From contig CACMIP010000004.1 in NCBI GenBank assembly GCA_902613795.1, forward strand, positions 102,136-166,135: 64,000 nt of DNA, given 5' to 3'. This stretch comes from an uncultured OCS116 cluster bacterium (GTDB lineage Bacteria > Pseudomonadota > Alphaproteobacteria > Rhizobiales > TMED25). The translations under genes were made by a program, and so were the position numbers. The notes under the pieces were generated by a model, which was not told the DNA's origin, searched no databases, and was given only the letters and a program-made list of their open reading frames with translations. Shown here piece by piece: positions 1 to 8,396 of this stretch (positions within the stretch are counted from its first letter, which is position 1; each line of letters begins with the position of its first letter).

Positions 1-174
1 TGTATTATGCCAGTAATAGTCCGTATGCAAGATCTTGGTCGCTCAGATTTATGGGCCTCAAACACTAAAGTAATTGAATGGTTAAAACTAATTCAATCTT
101 CTGCAACTTATGAAAAGACTTATTGTGAAGGATCATTGCTATCACAAGTTTATCCTCACCTAAGAAACGGCTAA
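1..174 (+). CDS. C-terminal fragment of a glutathione S-transferase-like protein
   Basis: The window opens inside a reading frame that stays open from base 1 to a TAA at 172-174, giving 57 residues. The text resembles the end of a GST C-terminal helical domain: a W/N-rich helix followed by VIEWLKLIQSSATYEKTY, matching the usual 'V..W..R....P.Y' pattern near the end of these proteins. The N-terminal thioredoxin-fold half lies outside the window, so neither the glutathione site nor the start can be judged. It converges on the next gene, 16 bp away. Family assignment is tentative. Confidence 0.5.
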   Translation, partial: CIMPVIVRMQDLGRSDLWASNTKVIEWLKLIQSSATYEKTYCEGSLLSQVYPHLRNG

Positions 175-190
175 GAGCCATTGTTGAAGA

Positions 191-1150
191 TCATAAGATT
201 TCTTTATTTACAACAAATTCAGGACTCAATTTTCCATTAAAATAATCAATTATATTTTGAGCAGAATTTACGGACATCCTTGCAGCGCAGTCGTTGTTTA
301 AACCGGCTATGTGTGGTGAAAATAAAACTTTTTCATGACTAAATACTTTATGGTCAGAGATGTCAGGTGGCTCTTCAGGGAAAACATCAAGACCTGCACT
401 TCTAAGTTTGCCCGATTGCAGTCCTTCCAAAAGAGCATCCAGGTCGATATGGGAACCGCGCGATGTATTTATTAGAATCGTATTTTCTTGCATTAACTCT
501 ATCTCATCTTTCCCTATGATATGTTTACCCATCCCTGGCGCATGTAACGTGATTATTTCTGAGTCCTTAATAGCTGTATCTAATTCAACAAAAAAATTAT
601 AATCGTCTGGAAACTTTTTTTGATTATCTATATATGGATCATAAATATTAATTTGCGCATTAAAAGCACGCGCAATTTTTGCAACTTTTTGCCCGATTTT
701 ACCAAAGCCAACTATTAGTATTTTCTTCCCGGAAAAATCATTTGATATTAGCAGATCTCTATCTTTCCATTTGTCCCCTCGGACCATTGCATCATGTCTT
801 TTACTATTTTTCAATAAATCAAGAATAAACATAATGGTATGCTCTGCTACGCTGCCTGAATTGACATCGCCAACAATCGTGAGGGGAATTTTCCTATTCG
901 TCAATTCAGGAATATCGATTCGATCATAACCAACTCCATTCCTTGACAATATTTTTAGATTTGGTGAATTATCGATCATTAACTTTGTGAAAGACTGTAA
1001 TCGCAATAAGACCCCATCTGCATCGGAGATATTATTTTCAAGTGTTTCTTGGCTTGCATCAGGCAAAATAATAACTTCAAAGTTATTTACTTTCTCTAAG
1101 AGATTAATTCCACTTTGATGTATTTTTCCACCAACAATTATTTTATACAT
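191..1150 (-). CDS. D-isomer-specific 2-hydroxyacid dehydrogenase
   Basis: A 319-residue NAD(P)-dependent dehydrogenase of the D-2-hydroxyacid family (relatives are D-3-phosphoglycerate and hydroxypyruvate/glyoxylate reductases). The Rossmann motif GFGKIG is at residues 148-153 with the acidic D171 closing the second strand (IYDPY), which suggests NAD. The catalytic triad is visible: R231 in NTSRG, E260 in DVFPEEPP and H280 in FSPHIAG. There is no C-terminal ACT domain, so biosynthetic SerA is unlikely. It is transcribed divergently from the catabolic cluster across an 83-bp gap and may share its regulation. The physiological substrate cannot be read from sequence. Confidence 0.9.
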   Translation of the reverse strand: MYKIIVGGKIHQSGINLLEKVNNFEVIILPDASQETLENNISDADGVLLRLQSFTKLMIDNSPNLKILSRNGVGYDRIDIPELTNRKIPLTIVGDVNSGSVAEHTIMFILDLLKNSKRHDAMVRGDKWKDRDLLISNDFSGKKILIVGFGKIGQKVAKIARAFNAQINIYDPYIDNQKKFPDDYNFFVELDTAIKDSEIITLHAPGMGKHIIGKDEIELMQENTILINTSRGSHIDLDALLEGLQSGKLRSAGLDVFPEEPPDISDHKVFSHEKVLFSPHIAGLNNDCAARMSVNSAQNIIDYFNGKLSPEFVVNKEIL

Positions 1151-1233
1151 TTTTTCCCATTGTCCTTATATTTAATATACAGTAAAAATAAAATTATTTT
1201 AGAATTTTTATTTTAAAATATGAGGTTGATCCT

Positions 1234-2301
1234 ATGCAAAATAAAGACGAAAAACTACTTACAGCCGTATCCCACTGGTCATATCGATTTGTCTCTAATG
1301 GTGTTCCACTATCAGATTTTAATGATGTATCTGCATCGATTAGTAAATGGGATGAATGGTGCAATCAATGGGAAATGAAAGGGCACATTCATGGGGCGCT
1401 TGGAGATAAGGCGCGAATTAATGGTTATAATTTAAGTGCGGCTGAACATTACAATACAGCTGCCGTTTGTTGTCATTTTGGAAAATTTCTATTTGTTCAA
1501 GATCCTGCACAAATGAAGCAAACACACACATTTGCAGTTGAATACCACAAAAAATCTATGGAACTTGCAGATCCTATTGGTGAAAGAATTGAAATAAATT
1601 GGAATAATCTCACGATGTATGGCAATCTCAGAAAGCCAAAAAATATTGATAACCCGCCAGTTGTCATTATGTGCATGGGTTTAGACTCAGCTAAAGAGGA
1701 GATGGAAACAAACGAGAGAGTATTTCTTGATAGAGGTATTGCAACGCTAGCATTTGACGGACCTGGTCAAGGTGAGTCAGAGTATTTGGCGCCTATATGT
1801 CCGGAGTATGAAGAACCGGTTTCTGCAGTCATAGATTTTATCGAAAAAAGAGATGACTTAAGTTCTGAAAGGGTTGCTATTTGGGGTGTTAGTCTTGGTG
1901 GTTATTATGCGCCAAGAGCTGCGTCTTATGATGATAGGCTAAAGGCATGTATCTCCCTGACGGGACCATTTGCCTGGAGTAATATATTTGACCGAATACC
2001 AGGGCTCACAAAAGAAGCATTTATTCACAGAAGTAAATGTCACTCTGAGGATGAAGCGAAGGAATTTGCTAGCAGAATGGATTTGTCTGGATGCGCTAAA
2101 AATATAAAATGCCCTCTATACATTGTTGGGGGCGGCTTAGACAGAGTTGTTCCACCAGAGGAGTCTAAATTACTTGCTGAAGCAGTCAATGGGGACGTGG
2201 TATATAATTACATAGAGGATGGTTCGCACGTAGCAAACAATAGGATTTACAAATACCGCACCCAGACTGCTGACTGGTTATCCTCGATAATATCAAATTA
2301 A
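1234..2301 (+). CDS. Alpha/beta hydrolase, DHPON-hydrolase/FrsA-like
   Basis: 355 residues. An N-terminal helical part (about 1-120) precedes an alpha/beta-hydrolase domain. The nucleophile elbow GVSLGG places Ser at S220; D303 (GGGLDRVVPP) and H332 (DGSHVANN) complete the triad. The large N-terminal extension and the motif FDGPGQGES are typical of the group containing 2,6-dihydroxypseudooxynicotine hydrolase, which breaks C-C bonds in beta-diketone-like substrates. First gene of a same-strand run of eight catabolic genes; the next starts 17 bp downstream. A C-C hydrolase or esterase role is inferred; the substrate is unknown. Confidence 0.85.
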   Translation: MQNKDEKLLTAVSHWSYRFVSNGVPLSDFNDVSASISKWDEWCNQWEMKGHIHGALGDKARINGYNLSAAEHYNTAAVCCHFGKFLFVQDPAQMKQTHTFAVEYHKKSMELADPIGERIEINWNNLTMYGNLRKPKNIDNPPVVIMCMGLDSAKEEMETNERVFLDRGIATLAFDGPGQGESEYLAPICPEYEEPVSAVIDFIEKRDDLSSERVAIWGVSLGGYYAPRAASYDDRLKACISLTGPFAWSNIFDRIPGLTKEAFIHRSKCHSEDEAKEFASRMDLSGCAKNIKCPLYIVGGGLDRVVPPEESKLLAEAVNGDVVYNYIEDGSHVANNRIYKYRTQTADWLSSIISN

Positions 2302-2318
2302 TAGATAGGGAGAAATTC

Positions 2319-3290
2319 ATGCAAGAAAAAAAAATAACTAGAGCAGACATTGCAGAAGCCGCTGAAAAATATAAAAATTGGGGGAAGTGGGGCCCCGACG
2401 ATGAGATAGGTACACTCAACTATGTTGGGACTGATGAGATTATTAATGCAGCAAAGCTTGTTAAAAAGGGAAAAGTAATATCGCTAGCTTTGAATTTTGA
2501 CTACAAAGGTCCCCAAGGCGCTAAAACTAAATATCCTGCAATGGGTAGAACAAACCCAATTCATTCAATGTTAAGAACCGGAACGGATGCTTATTCTGGT
2601 GTGCTCGACCAGAGAGGTATTAGGGCAGCAGATGACACAGTTTTCTTACCAACGCACGGATGCACACATTGGGATGGGCTCGGACATGTTTTCTATGAAG
2701 ACAAAATGTGGAATGGTTATGATTGCAGGGAGGTTACCTCTGCAGGAGCACAGAAGTGTGGCATTGAAAAAACAAGAGACAAAATGGTTGGCAGAGGAAT
2801 CCTATTAGATGTCGCTAGAGCTCTTGGCGTGGACAGACTGGATGATGGTTATGCAATAACATGTGATGACCTCGATCTTACTGCAGAGAAGCAAGGTGTA
2901 TCTGTCCAAAAAGGTGACTTTGTAATTGTGAGAACAGGTCAAATGGAGGATTGTTTAAAAAGAGAATCATGGGATGGTTTCCCTGGCGGTGATGCGCCAG
3001 GTATGGGCTTTGATACTATAGATTGGGTTCAAAGAACCGAGCTTGCGGCTCTTGCATCTGATACATGGGGATGTGAGGTGAGGCCTAATCAAAGTGAAGA
3101 TGGGATAAATCAACCATGGCATTGGATAACAATACCAATTCAAGGTATGACTATGGGAGAAATGTTTTATCTAAAGGAACTCGCAGAAGACTGTCTCGAA
3201 GACAATATATATGAATTCTTACTAGTTGCTCCATCTATTCCAATTACAGGAGCGGTAGGTACCCCAATAAACCCAATTGCTATTAAGTAA
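2319..3290 (+). CDS. Cyclase family protein (kynurenine formamidase-like metal hydrolase)
   Basis: 323 residues with the metal-binding signature of the cyclase/formamidase fold (PF04199 type): H113, H117, D119 and H123 in HGCTHWDGLGH. Members hydrolyse formamides, lactams or isatin-like rings. The N-terminal WGKWGPDDEIGTLNYV block is typical of the larger fungal/bacterial branch of the family, longer than classical KynB. Preceded by a good ribosome site (AGGGAG) and placed 14 bp before the ThDP enzyme. In this context it probably opens a ring or hydrolyses an amide/enol ester for the downstream enzymes; this is inference. Confidence 0.88.
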   Translation: MQEKKITRADIAEAAEKYKNWGKWGPDDEIGTLNYVGTDEIINAAKLVKKGKVISLALNFDYKGPQGAKTKYPAMGRTNPIHSMLRTGTDAYSGVLDQRGIRAADDTVFLPTHGCTHWDGLGHVFYEDKMWNGYDCREVTSAGAQKCGIEKTRDKMVGRGILLDVARALGVDRLDDGYAITCDDLDLTAEKQGVSVQKGDFVIVRTGQMEDCLKRESWDGFPGGDAPGMGFDTIDWVQRTELAALASDTWGCEVRPNQSEDGINQPWHWITIPIQGMTMGEMFYLKELAEDCLEDNIYEFLLVAPSIPITGAVGTPINPIAIK

Positions 3291-3304
3291 CTTAGAGGTG
3301 TGAA

Positions 3305-4990
3305 ATGAGTAATGAATTAACAGGTGCTAAGGTATTGGCTAAAATGCTCCATGATTATGGGGTAACAGATATATTTCATGTTCCGGCAGTCCTCAGGACG
3401 ACAATGGCTGAGTTAGAGACAATATCAAATATCCGAAGAATTCATGCTCATGGGGAAGCTTCAGCTGCCTACATGGCAGATGGATATGCCCGTGCATCTG
3501 GCCGACCTGGTGTATGTGCGGCACAGATAATTGGCGCTTTAAATCTTGCGGCCGGACTCAGGGATGCCTGGCTTGCCAAGTCACCAGTTATTGCTCTAAC
3601 TGGAGGACGTGATCAAGCAACAAAATTCAGAAAAGCATATCAAGAGGTTGACGACATACCAGCATTTGAGCCAGTTACAAAGTTTAATGCAACGGTTGAT
3701 AGCGCAAATAGATTCCCTGACATGCTAAACCAAGCATTCAGAGTTGCTGTATCGGGGTCGCCAGGACCAGTTCATCTGCAATTTAAAGGCAATGAGGGTC
3801 AAGTAGATCAAGAATCATTTGATGAGAATATACCTACGTCTATCGACGAGAGCGTCTCTTCTGTTCCGCCATATCGACCAAAGCCCGACATAGCTCAAAT
3901 AAAAAAAGCAATGGACATTATTAATAATGCAAGTAAGCCAATTCTGGTGGTTGGTGGTGGCGTTAGGTGGTCCAAAGCAGGAGATTTAATTGATGAAATT
4001 TCAAAAAAATTAAAAATTCCTGTAGCAACCTCACTAAACGGTAAAGATGTAATAAATTCAACAAATCCCCTTAATGTTGGTGTAGTCGGAACGTATTCAA
4101 GAGGGTCGGCTAATAAATCTGTGCTTGCTGCAGACCTTGCCATTTTTATTGGAACAGATCTGGGGGGTATGGTAACGAATTTCTGGACTATACCAAAAAT
4201 TGGAATAAAAGCCATCCATATAGATATTGACCCTGAAGTCTTGGGTAGAAACTATCCTCTAGAAGTTGGTATTATGGCAGATGCAAAAATGGCTTTAGCG
4301 GAGATGATGAAATTTGCTGATGAAAATATGGTTGAAAAGAGAATTTCATGGGTTGAAGAGGTCCAAGGTTACTGCAGAGATTGGTATGATGAGTTTCGTC
4401 CATTATTGCAGTCAGACAATATACCAATTAGACCGGAAAGGGTTTGTCACGATCTTTCTCTAAATTTACCAGATAATTCATTTGTCGTAGTAGATACTGG
4501 ACATGGCGGAATGTGGATGGGAGGAATGTTTGATTTAAAATCCTCTGGGCAGAATTATATAAGATCTGCCGGGCACCTTGGTTGGGCATTTCCTGCATCC
4601 TTGGGCGTTAAATGCGCGGCGCCAGATAGGCCTGTCATATGTTTTACTGGGGATGCAGGTTTTTGGTATCATATTGCTGAAGTTGAAACTGCAGTTCGAT
4701 GGGGAATTAACGCTGTGATCGTTGTGAATAACAATGGTGCGGGTAATCAATCAAAAAGGGGATTTGATAGGGTCTATGGCGGCACTCAAACAGAGAAGGC
4801 AAGAGAGATGTGGACGTTTAATAATGTTAACTTTGCTCAAATTGCCAAGCATATGGGCGCTGAGTCAATAAGAGTAGAAAATCCAAAAGATTTCACTCCA
4901 GCACTTCAAAAGGCAATAGCACTTAATAAGTGCGTTATTTTGGACGTTGTAACCGACGTAGACGCTCTGGCTCCACTTGCATACACATAG
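3305..4990 (+). CDS. Thiamine diphosphate-dependent enzyme, acetolactate synthase large-subunit family
   Basis: 561 residues with the three-domain ThDP architecture: PYR domain with the activating glutamate E51 (HAHGEASAAYMADGYARA), a central domain with VVGGGVRWSKA, and a PP domain carrying the GDG-type ThDP/Mg motif as GDAGFWY (from residue 449) ending in NNNG (about 475-478). The family includes acetolactate synthase, benzaldehyde lyase, oxalyl-CoA decarboxylase, IolD and cyclohexane-1,2-dione hydrolase. There is no regulatory small subunit next door, so biosynthetic IlvB is unlikely; a catabolic lyase or decarboxylase acting on a 1,2-dicarbonyl or 2-oxoacid is more likely. AGAGGTG before the ATG is a good ribosome site. 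Followed by a 95-bp gap. Confidence 0.85.
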   Translation: MSNELTGAKVLAKMLHDYGVTDIFHVPAVLRTTMAELETISNIRRIHAHGEASAAYMADGYARASGRPGVCAAQIIGALNLAAGLRDAWLAKSPVIALTGGRDQATKFRKAYQEVDDIPAFEPVTKFNATVDSANRFPDMLNQAFRVAVSGSPGPVHLQFKGNEGQVDQESFDENIPTSIDESVSSVPPYRPKPDIAQIKKAMDIINNASKPILVVGGGVRWSKAGDLIDEISKKLKIPVATSLNGKDVINSTNPLNVGVVGTYSRGSANKSVLAADLAIFIGTDLGGMVTNFWTIPKIGIKAIHIDIDPEVLGRNYPLEVGIMADAKMALAEMMKFADENMVEKRISWVEEVQGYCRDWYDEFRPLLQSDNIPIRPERVCHDLSLNLPDNSFVVVDTGHGGMWMGGMFDLKSSGQNYIRSAGHLGWAFPASLGVKCAAPDRPVICFTGDAGFWYHIAEVETAVRWGINAVIVVNNNGAGNQSKRGFDRVYGGTQTEKAREMWTFNNVNFAQIAKHMGAESIRVENPKDFTPALQKAIALNKCVILDVVTDVDALAPLAYT

Positions 4991-5085
4991 TAATTTTTTA
5001 AATTTTATGTTACTAATCCACATTTATTGATATATATATAGACAAGGGATTAATCGATACCAAATTAACTTAGAAAGTAATAACT

Positions 5086-6390
5086 ATGACGGATAAAAGT
5101 GTTTTTTCACCTAGAATTTTAAGGCCAGAAGATGCGAATCAGAATTGGCAATGGGATAGGGCTCTGGCTTCGCCAGGATTTAAGCAGGTTGACTTTGAAA
5201 CAAGAGTTGATTTTCAGCGTTTACGAAAATATCGGTTATCTCGTGCAAAAAATGCGCTTAAAAATTCAGGTCTTGGAGCATTAATATTATTTGATGTAAA
5301 TAACATAAGATATATCACTGGAACAAAAATTGGTGAATGGGAAAGGGACAAGCTCTGCCGGTTTGCCTTACTAGCTGGTGATGAGGAACCATTTGTTTGG
5401 GATTTTGGATCTGCCGCAGTTCACCATCAACTTAATTGTGACTGGCTCGACCCAAATAGGTGCCTAGCAGGCATGACTGGAATGAGAGGAACAGTTCCAC
5501 CATCTGTTGGTTTAATGAAATCGCACGCAGAAGAAATAATGAGTTACTTGAAACAGGCCGGAGTTGCAGATATGCCAATCGGGCTTGATATAGCAGAAAC
5601 TGCAATGTTTTTTGAACTGCAAAATGCTGGAATGAACATTGTTGACGGTCAGCAAGTAATGTTGGATGCTCGCGAGATAAAGAATATTGACGAAATCACC
5701 TTACTCAATCAAGCCGCAACAATGGTAGATGGCGTATATCATATGATTTATGAAGAGTTAAAACCGGGTGTTAGGGAAAACGATATAGTTGCGCTTTCAA
5801 ATCAAATGCTCTATGAGATGGGATCAGATGATGTTGAAGCAATAAATGCGATTTCTGGAGAAAGGTGCAGTCCACATCCACATAATTTTACTGACCGTAT
5901 GTTCAGACCCGGTGACCAGGCATTTTTTGATATTCTTCAATCTTATCAGGGCTATAGAACATGTTATTACAGAACCTTTAATGTTGGAACGGCAACATCA
6001 GAGCAAAATGATGCCTACATCCAGTGCAGAGAGTGGCTAGACAAAGCAATAGAACTTATCAAACCTGGTGTATCAACTGATGTTGTTGCCAAAGCTTGGC
6101 CTAAGGCCGAAGAGTTTGGCTTTGAAAGCGAAATGCAGGCATTTGGATTGCAGTTTGGTCACGGACTGGGCCTCGCACTGCATGAGAGACCGATCATTTC
6201 AAGGTTGGTTTCTTTGGAAAACCCAATGGAAATAAAAACAGGTATGGTCTTTGCACTAGAAACATACTGTCCTGCAAAAGATGGTGTTTCGGCAGCTAGA
6301 ATTGAAGAGGAAGTGGTTGTTACAGATCAAGGCTGTAAGGTAATTTCATTATTCCCTGCCGATGAATTACCTATTGCAAATAGATATTAA
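5086..6390 (+). CDS. M24-family (creatinase/Xaa-Pro peptidase/DddP-like) protein with altered metal site
   Basis: 434 residues with the pita-bread architecture: an N-terminal creatinase domain (about 40-195; the block GALILFDVNNIRYITGT is diagnostic) and a C-terminal M24 domain. Comparing with the usual five metal ligands, D282 (FFDIL), H359 (FGHGLG), E392 (LETY) and E407 (RIEEEV) are present, but the second aspartate of the usual SDxTRT block is C293 (RTCYYRTF). The protein therefore may bind metal differently or not at all, as in creatinase. The N-terminal half also resembles DMSP lyase DddP, but the extra DddP aspartates are absent. A non-peptidase role (C-N or C-S bond hydrolysis/lyase) in the cluster's pathway is inferred. 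Confidence 0.8.
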   Translation: MTDKSVFSPRILRPEDANQNWQWDRALASPGFKQVDFETRVDFQRLRKYRLSRAKNALKNSGLGALILFDVNNIRYITGTKIGEWERDKLCRFALLAGDEEPFVWDFGSAAVHHQLNCDWLDPNRCLAGMTGMRGTVPPSVGLMKSHAEEIMSYLKQAGVADMPIGLDIAETAMFFELQNAGMNIVDGQQVMLDAREIKNIDEITLLNQAATMVDGVYHMIYEELKPGVRENDIVALSNQMLYEMGSDDVEAINAISGERCSPHPHNFTDRMFRPGDQAFFDILQSYQGYRTCYYRTFNVGTATSEQNDAYIQCREWLDKAIELIKPGVSTDVVAKAWPKAEEFGFESEMQAFGLQFGHGLGLALHERPIISRLVSLENPMEIKTGMVFALETYCPAKDGVSAARIEEEVVVTDQGCKVISLFPADELPIANRY

Positions 6391-6404
6391 TTGCTGGTGT
6401 TATA

Positions 6405-7418
6405 ATGGCAAAAAAGAAAACCCTTAAGAACGATGATATTGATGAAAAAAAGAGATTAGAACTCTATAATTCCCAATATCTTATTCGAGTTGCTGAACAA
6501 AGGGCTTATGATTTATTTCTTGAAAATCTGGTAAAAGGTACAAGTCATTTATCGCTGGGACAAGAAGCGATCGCTGCAGGATTTGCAACTGCTATGCAGG
6601 AAAATGACAAAAGCTTCTGTACCTACAGAGGTCATGCTCACACTCTTGCTAGAGGCGCATCGGTTGTGGGTGTTCTAGGCGAATTGATGCAACGAGATTG
6701 CGGTCTAATGAGAGGTAAGGGGGGCTCGATGCATTTAACTGATACTAGCAAGGGTGTGATGGGTTCGTATGCAATCATCGGAGCGCATTTACCCATGGCT
6801 GTTGGCTCCGCTTGGAGAGCTCAATACATGGGACATGATGATGTTGCAACAGTATTTTTTGGAGATGGGACAACGAATATAGGCGCCTTTCATGAAGCTT
6901 TAAATTATGCAGTTGTGTATAAATTACCTGTTGTTTTTGTTTGTGAAAATAATAATTACATGGAATACACGCCTATTGAGTCAATAACTGCCGTAAAAAA
7001 CCCAGCGGCTGATAGAGCTTCAGCTTATGGACTAGATAGCATTATCATAGATGGTAATGATGCCGATGAGGTCTACAGAACTGCTCAGGCCGCCTACTCA
7101 AAAGCGCGTTCTGGTGAAGGCCCATCACTGATCGAGTGCAAAACCTACAGACAATCAGGTCATAGCCGTGCCGATCCAGGCGCTTACAGGCCGGATGGAG
7201 AACTCGATCACTGGAAAAAAAATAATGACCCGATAACAAGATACCGCTCAAGGCTCATTGAGTTTGGAGTGAAAAAAAAGATTATTGATGATATAGAGGA
7301 GAATGTAAAGAGGCTTGTTGATGAGGCAACGGAGGAAGCAAAAAGTTCACCGGTTCCACCTGAGGATATATTAACAACGAATGTTTATGCAAATGGAGGA
7401 TGGGCATGGCGCAACTAA
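6405..7418 (+). CDS. 2-oxoacid/acetoin dehydrogenase E1 component, alpha subunit
   Basis: 337 residues. The ThDP motif GDGTTNIG is at 153-160 and ends at ENNNY (181-185). The YRGHAHTLARG and MRGKGGSMH blocks are shared by pyruvate and acetoin dehydrogenase E1alpha. Together with the next gene it forms the alpha2beta2 ThDP decarboxylase of a multienzyme complex. The N terminus (about 15 lysine/aspartate-rich residues) has no mitochondrial-like extension. It overlaps the beta-subunit start. The lack of branched-chain-type features and the context favour an acetoin-type or dedicated catabolic complex over housekeeping PDH, but this cannot be settled here. Confidence 0.9.
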   Translation: MAKKKTLKNDDIDEKKRLELYNSQYLIRVAEQRAYDLFLENLVKGTSHLSLGQEAIAAGFATAMQENDKSFCTYRGHAHTLARGASVVGVLGELMQRDCGLMRGKGGSMHLTDTSKGVMGSYAIIGAHLPMAVGSAWRAQYMGHDDVATVFFGDGTTNIGAFHEALNYAVVYKLPVVFVCENNNYMEYTPIESITAVKNPAADRASAYGLDSIIIDGNDADEVYRTAQAAYSKARSGEGPSLIECKTYRQSGHSRADPGAYRPDGELDHWKKNNDPITRYRSRLIEFGVKKKIIDDIEENVKRLVDEATEEAKSSPVPPEDILTTNVYANGGWAWRN

Positions 7419-8383
7419 CATATAGAGAGGCAGTTGCAGCCGGAATTGCACAAGAAATGGAGCGAGATGAAACGGTTGCGTTCATAGGAGAAGATGTAGC
7501 AAGAGCAGGTGGTGTTTTTAAAGCAACGGTTGGTCTTTTTGATAAGTTTGGTCCAAAAAGAGTTATTGATACTCCAATTTCTGAGCAAGCTATTCTCGGA
7601 GCTGCGATGGGTGCCGCGATGACTGGCATGAGGCCAATTGCAGAAATAATGTTCTCAGATTTTCTGGCAGTTTGTTGGGATTTTGTGGCAAATGAAATGT
7701 CAAAATCACGTTACATGTCAGATGGTCAATTGAAGTGCCCACTTGTTGTCAGAACAGGGAATGGAGGGGGCTCGCGTTTTGGCGCACAGCACTCTCAATC
7801 AATAGAAAATTGGGCAATGGCAATTCCCGGAATAAAAGTAGTTGCCCCATCAACTCCAGCAGATGTAAAGGGTTTGCTAGCGGCATCTATAAGAGATGAG
7901 GATCCCGTCATCTTTTTTGAGCACAAATCACTTTATGCAATTAAGGGGGAGGTACCTGAGGGTGAACATGTCGATACGCTTGGTACTGCAAAAGTCGTAC
8001 GACCAGGCAAGGATGCAACAATAGTTGCACTTGCATTAATGGTACCACGAGCGATTCAAGCGGCCGATAAATTAATGACTGATCATGGAATTGATGTTGA
8101 GGTTGTTGATATTAGAACTCTTGTTCCTTTGGATATGAAAACAATATCAAGCTCAGTAGCTAAAACTGGACGGCTATTTACCGTTGAAGAAAACCCAAGG
8201 CTCTGTGGTTGGGGAGCTGAAATTGTCTCGATTGTAGTTGACGAATTATTTTGGGATCTTGATGGGCCTGCTGTAAGGATAACTACACCCCATATCCCAC
8301 TTCCCGCAGCTGATAATCTTGAAGATATCACGATACCGTCAGTTGATAGAATTTACAGTAAAATACTTGATGTATTAAGATAA
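7406..8383 (+). CDS. 2-oxoacid/acetoin dehydrogenase E1 component, beta subunit
   Basis: About 325 residues in the transketolase pyrimidine-domain plus C-terminal-domain layout. Recognisable blocks are FIGEDVARAGGVFKAT near the N terminus, RFGAQHSQSIENWAMAIPGIKVVAPSTP mid-protein and the C-terminal DIRTLVPLD. I place the start at 7406 rather than the in-frame ATG at 7400, because GGAGGA at 7395-7400 is then correctly spaced; the start overlaps the end of the E1alpha gene by 13 bp, indicating translational coupling. It works as a heterotetramer with E1alpha and passes the acyl group to the lipoyl E2 encoded next. Confidence 0.92.
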   Translation: MAQLTYREAVAAGIAQEMERDETVAFIGEDVARAGGVFKATVGLFDKFGPKRVIDTPISEQAILGAAMGAAMTGMRPIAEIMFSDFLAVCWDFVANEMSKSRYMSDGQLKCPLVVRTGNGGGSRFGAQHSQSIENWAMAIPGIKVVAPSTPADVKGLLAASIRDEDPVIFFEHKSLYAIKGEVPEGEHVDTLGTAKVVRPGKDATIVALALMVPRAIQAADKLMTDHGIDVEVVDIRTLVPLDMKTISSSVAKTGRLFTVEENPRLCGWGAEIVSIVVDELFWDLDGPAVRITTPHIPLPAADNLEDITIPSVDRIYSKILDVLR

Positions 8384-8396
8384 ATAGGTGCTATCA

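Noticed and set aside
2186..2419. Minus-strand open frames inside real genes (this and similar ones throughout)
   Set aside because: They lie antisense or out of frame within strongly supported genes and carry no recognisable motif.
3305..4990. Calling the ThDP enzyme ilvB
   Set aside because: No ilvN small subunit, and the surrounding genes are catabolic.
5086..6390. Calling the M24 gene dddP (DMSP lyase)
   Set aside because: The N-terminal domain is similar, but two of the aspartates that bind metal in DddP are not present.
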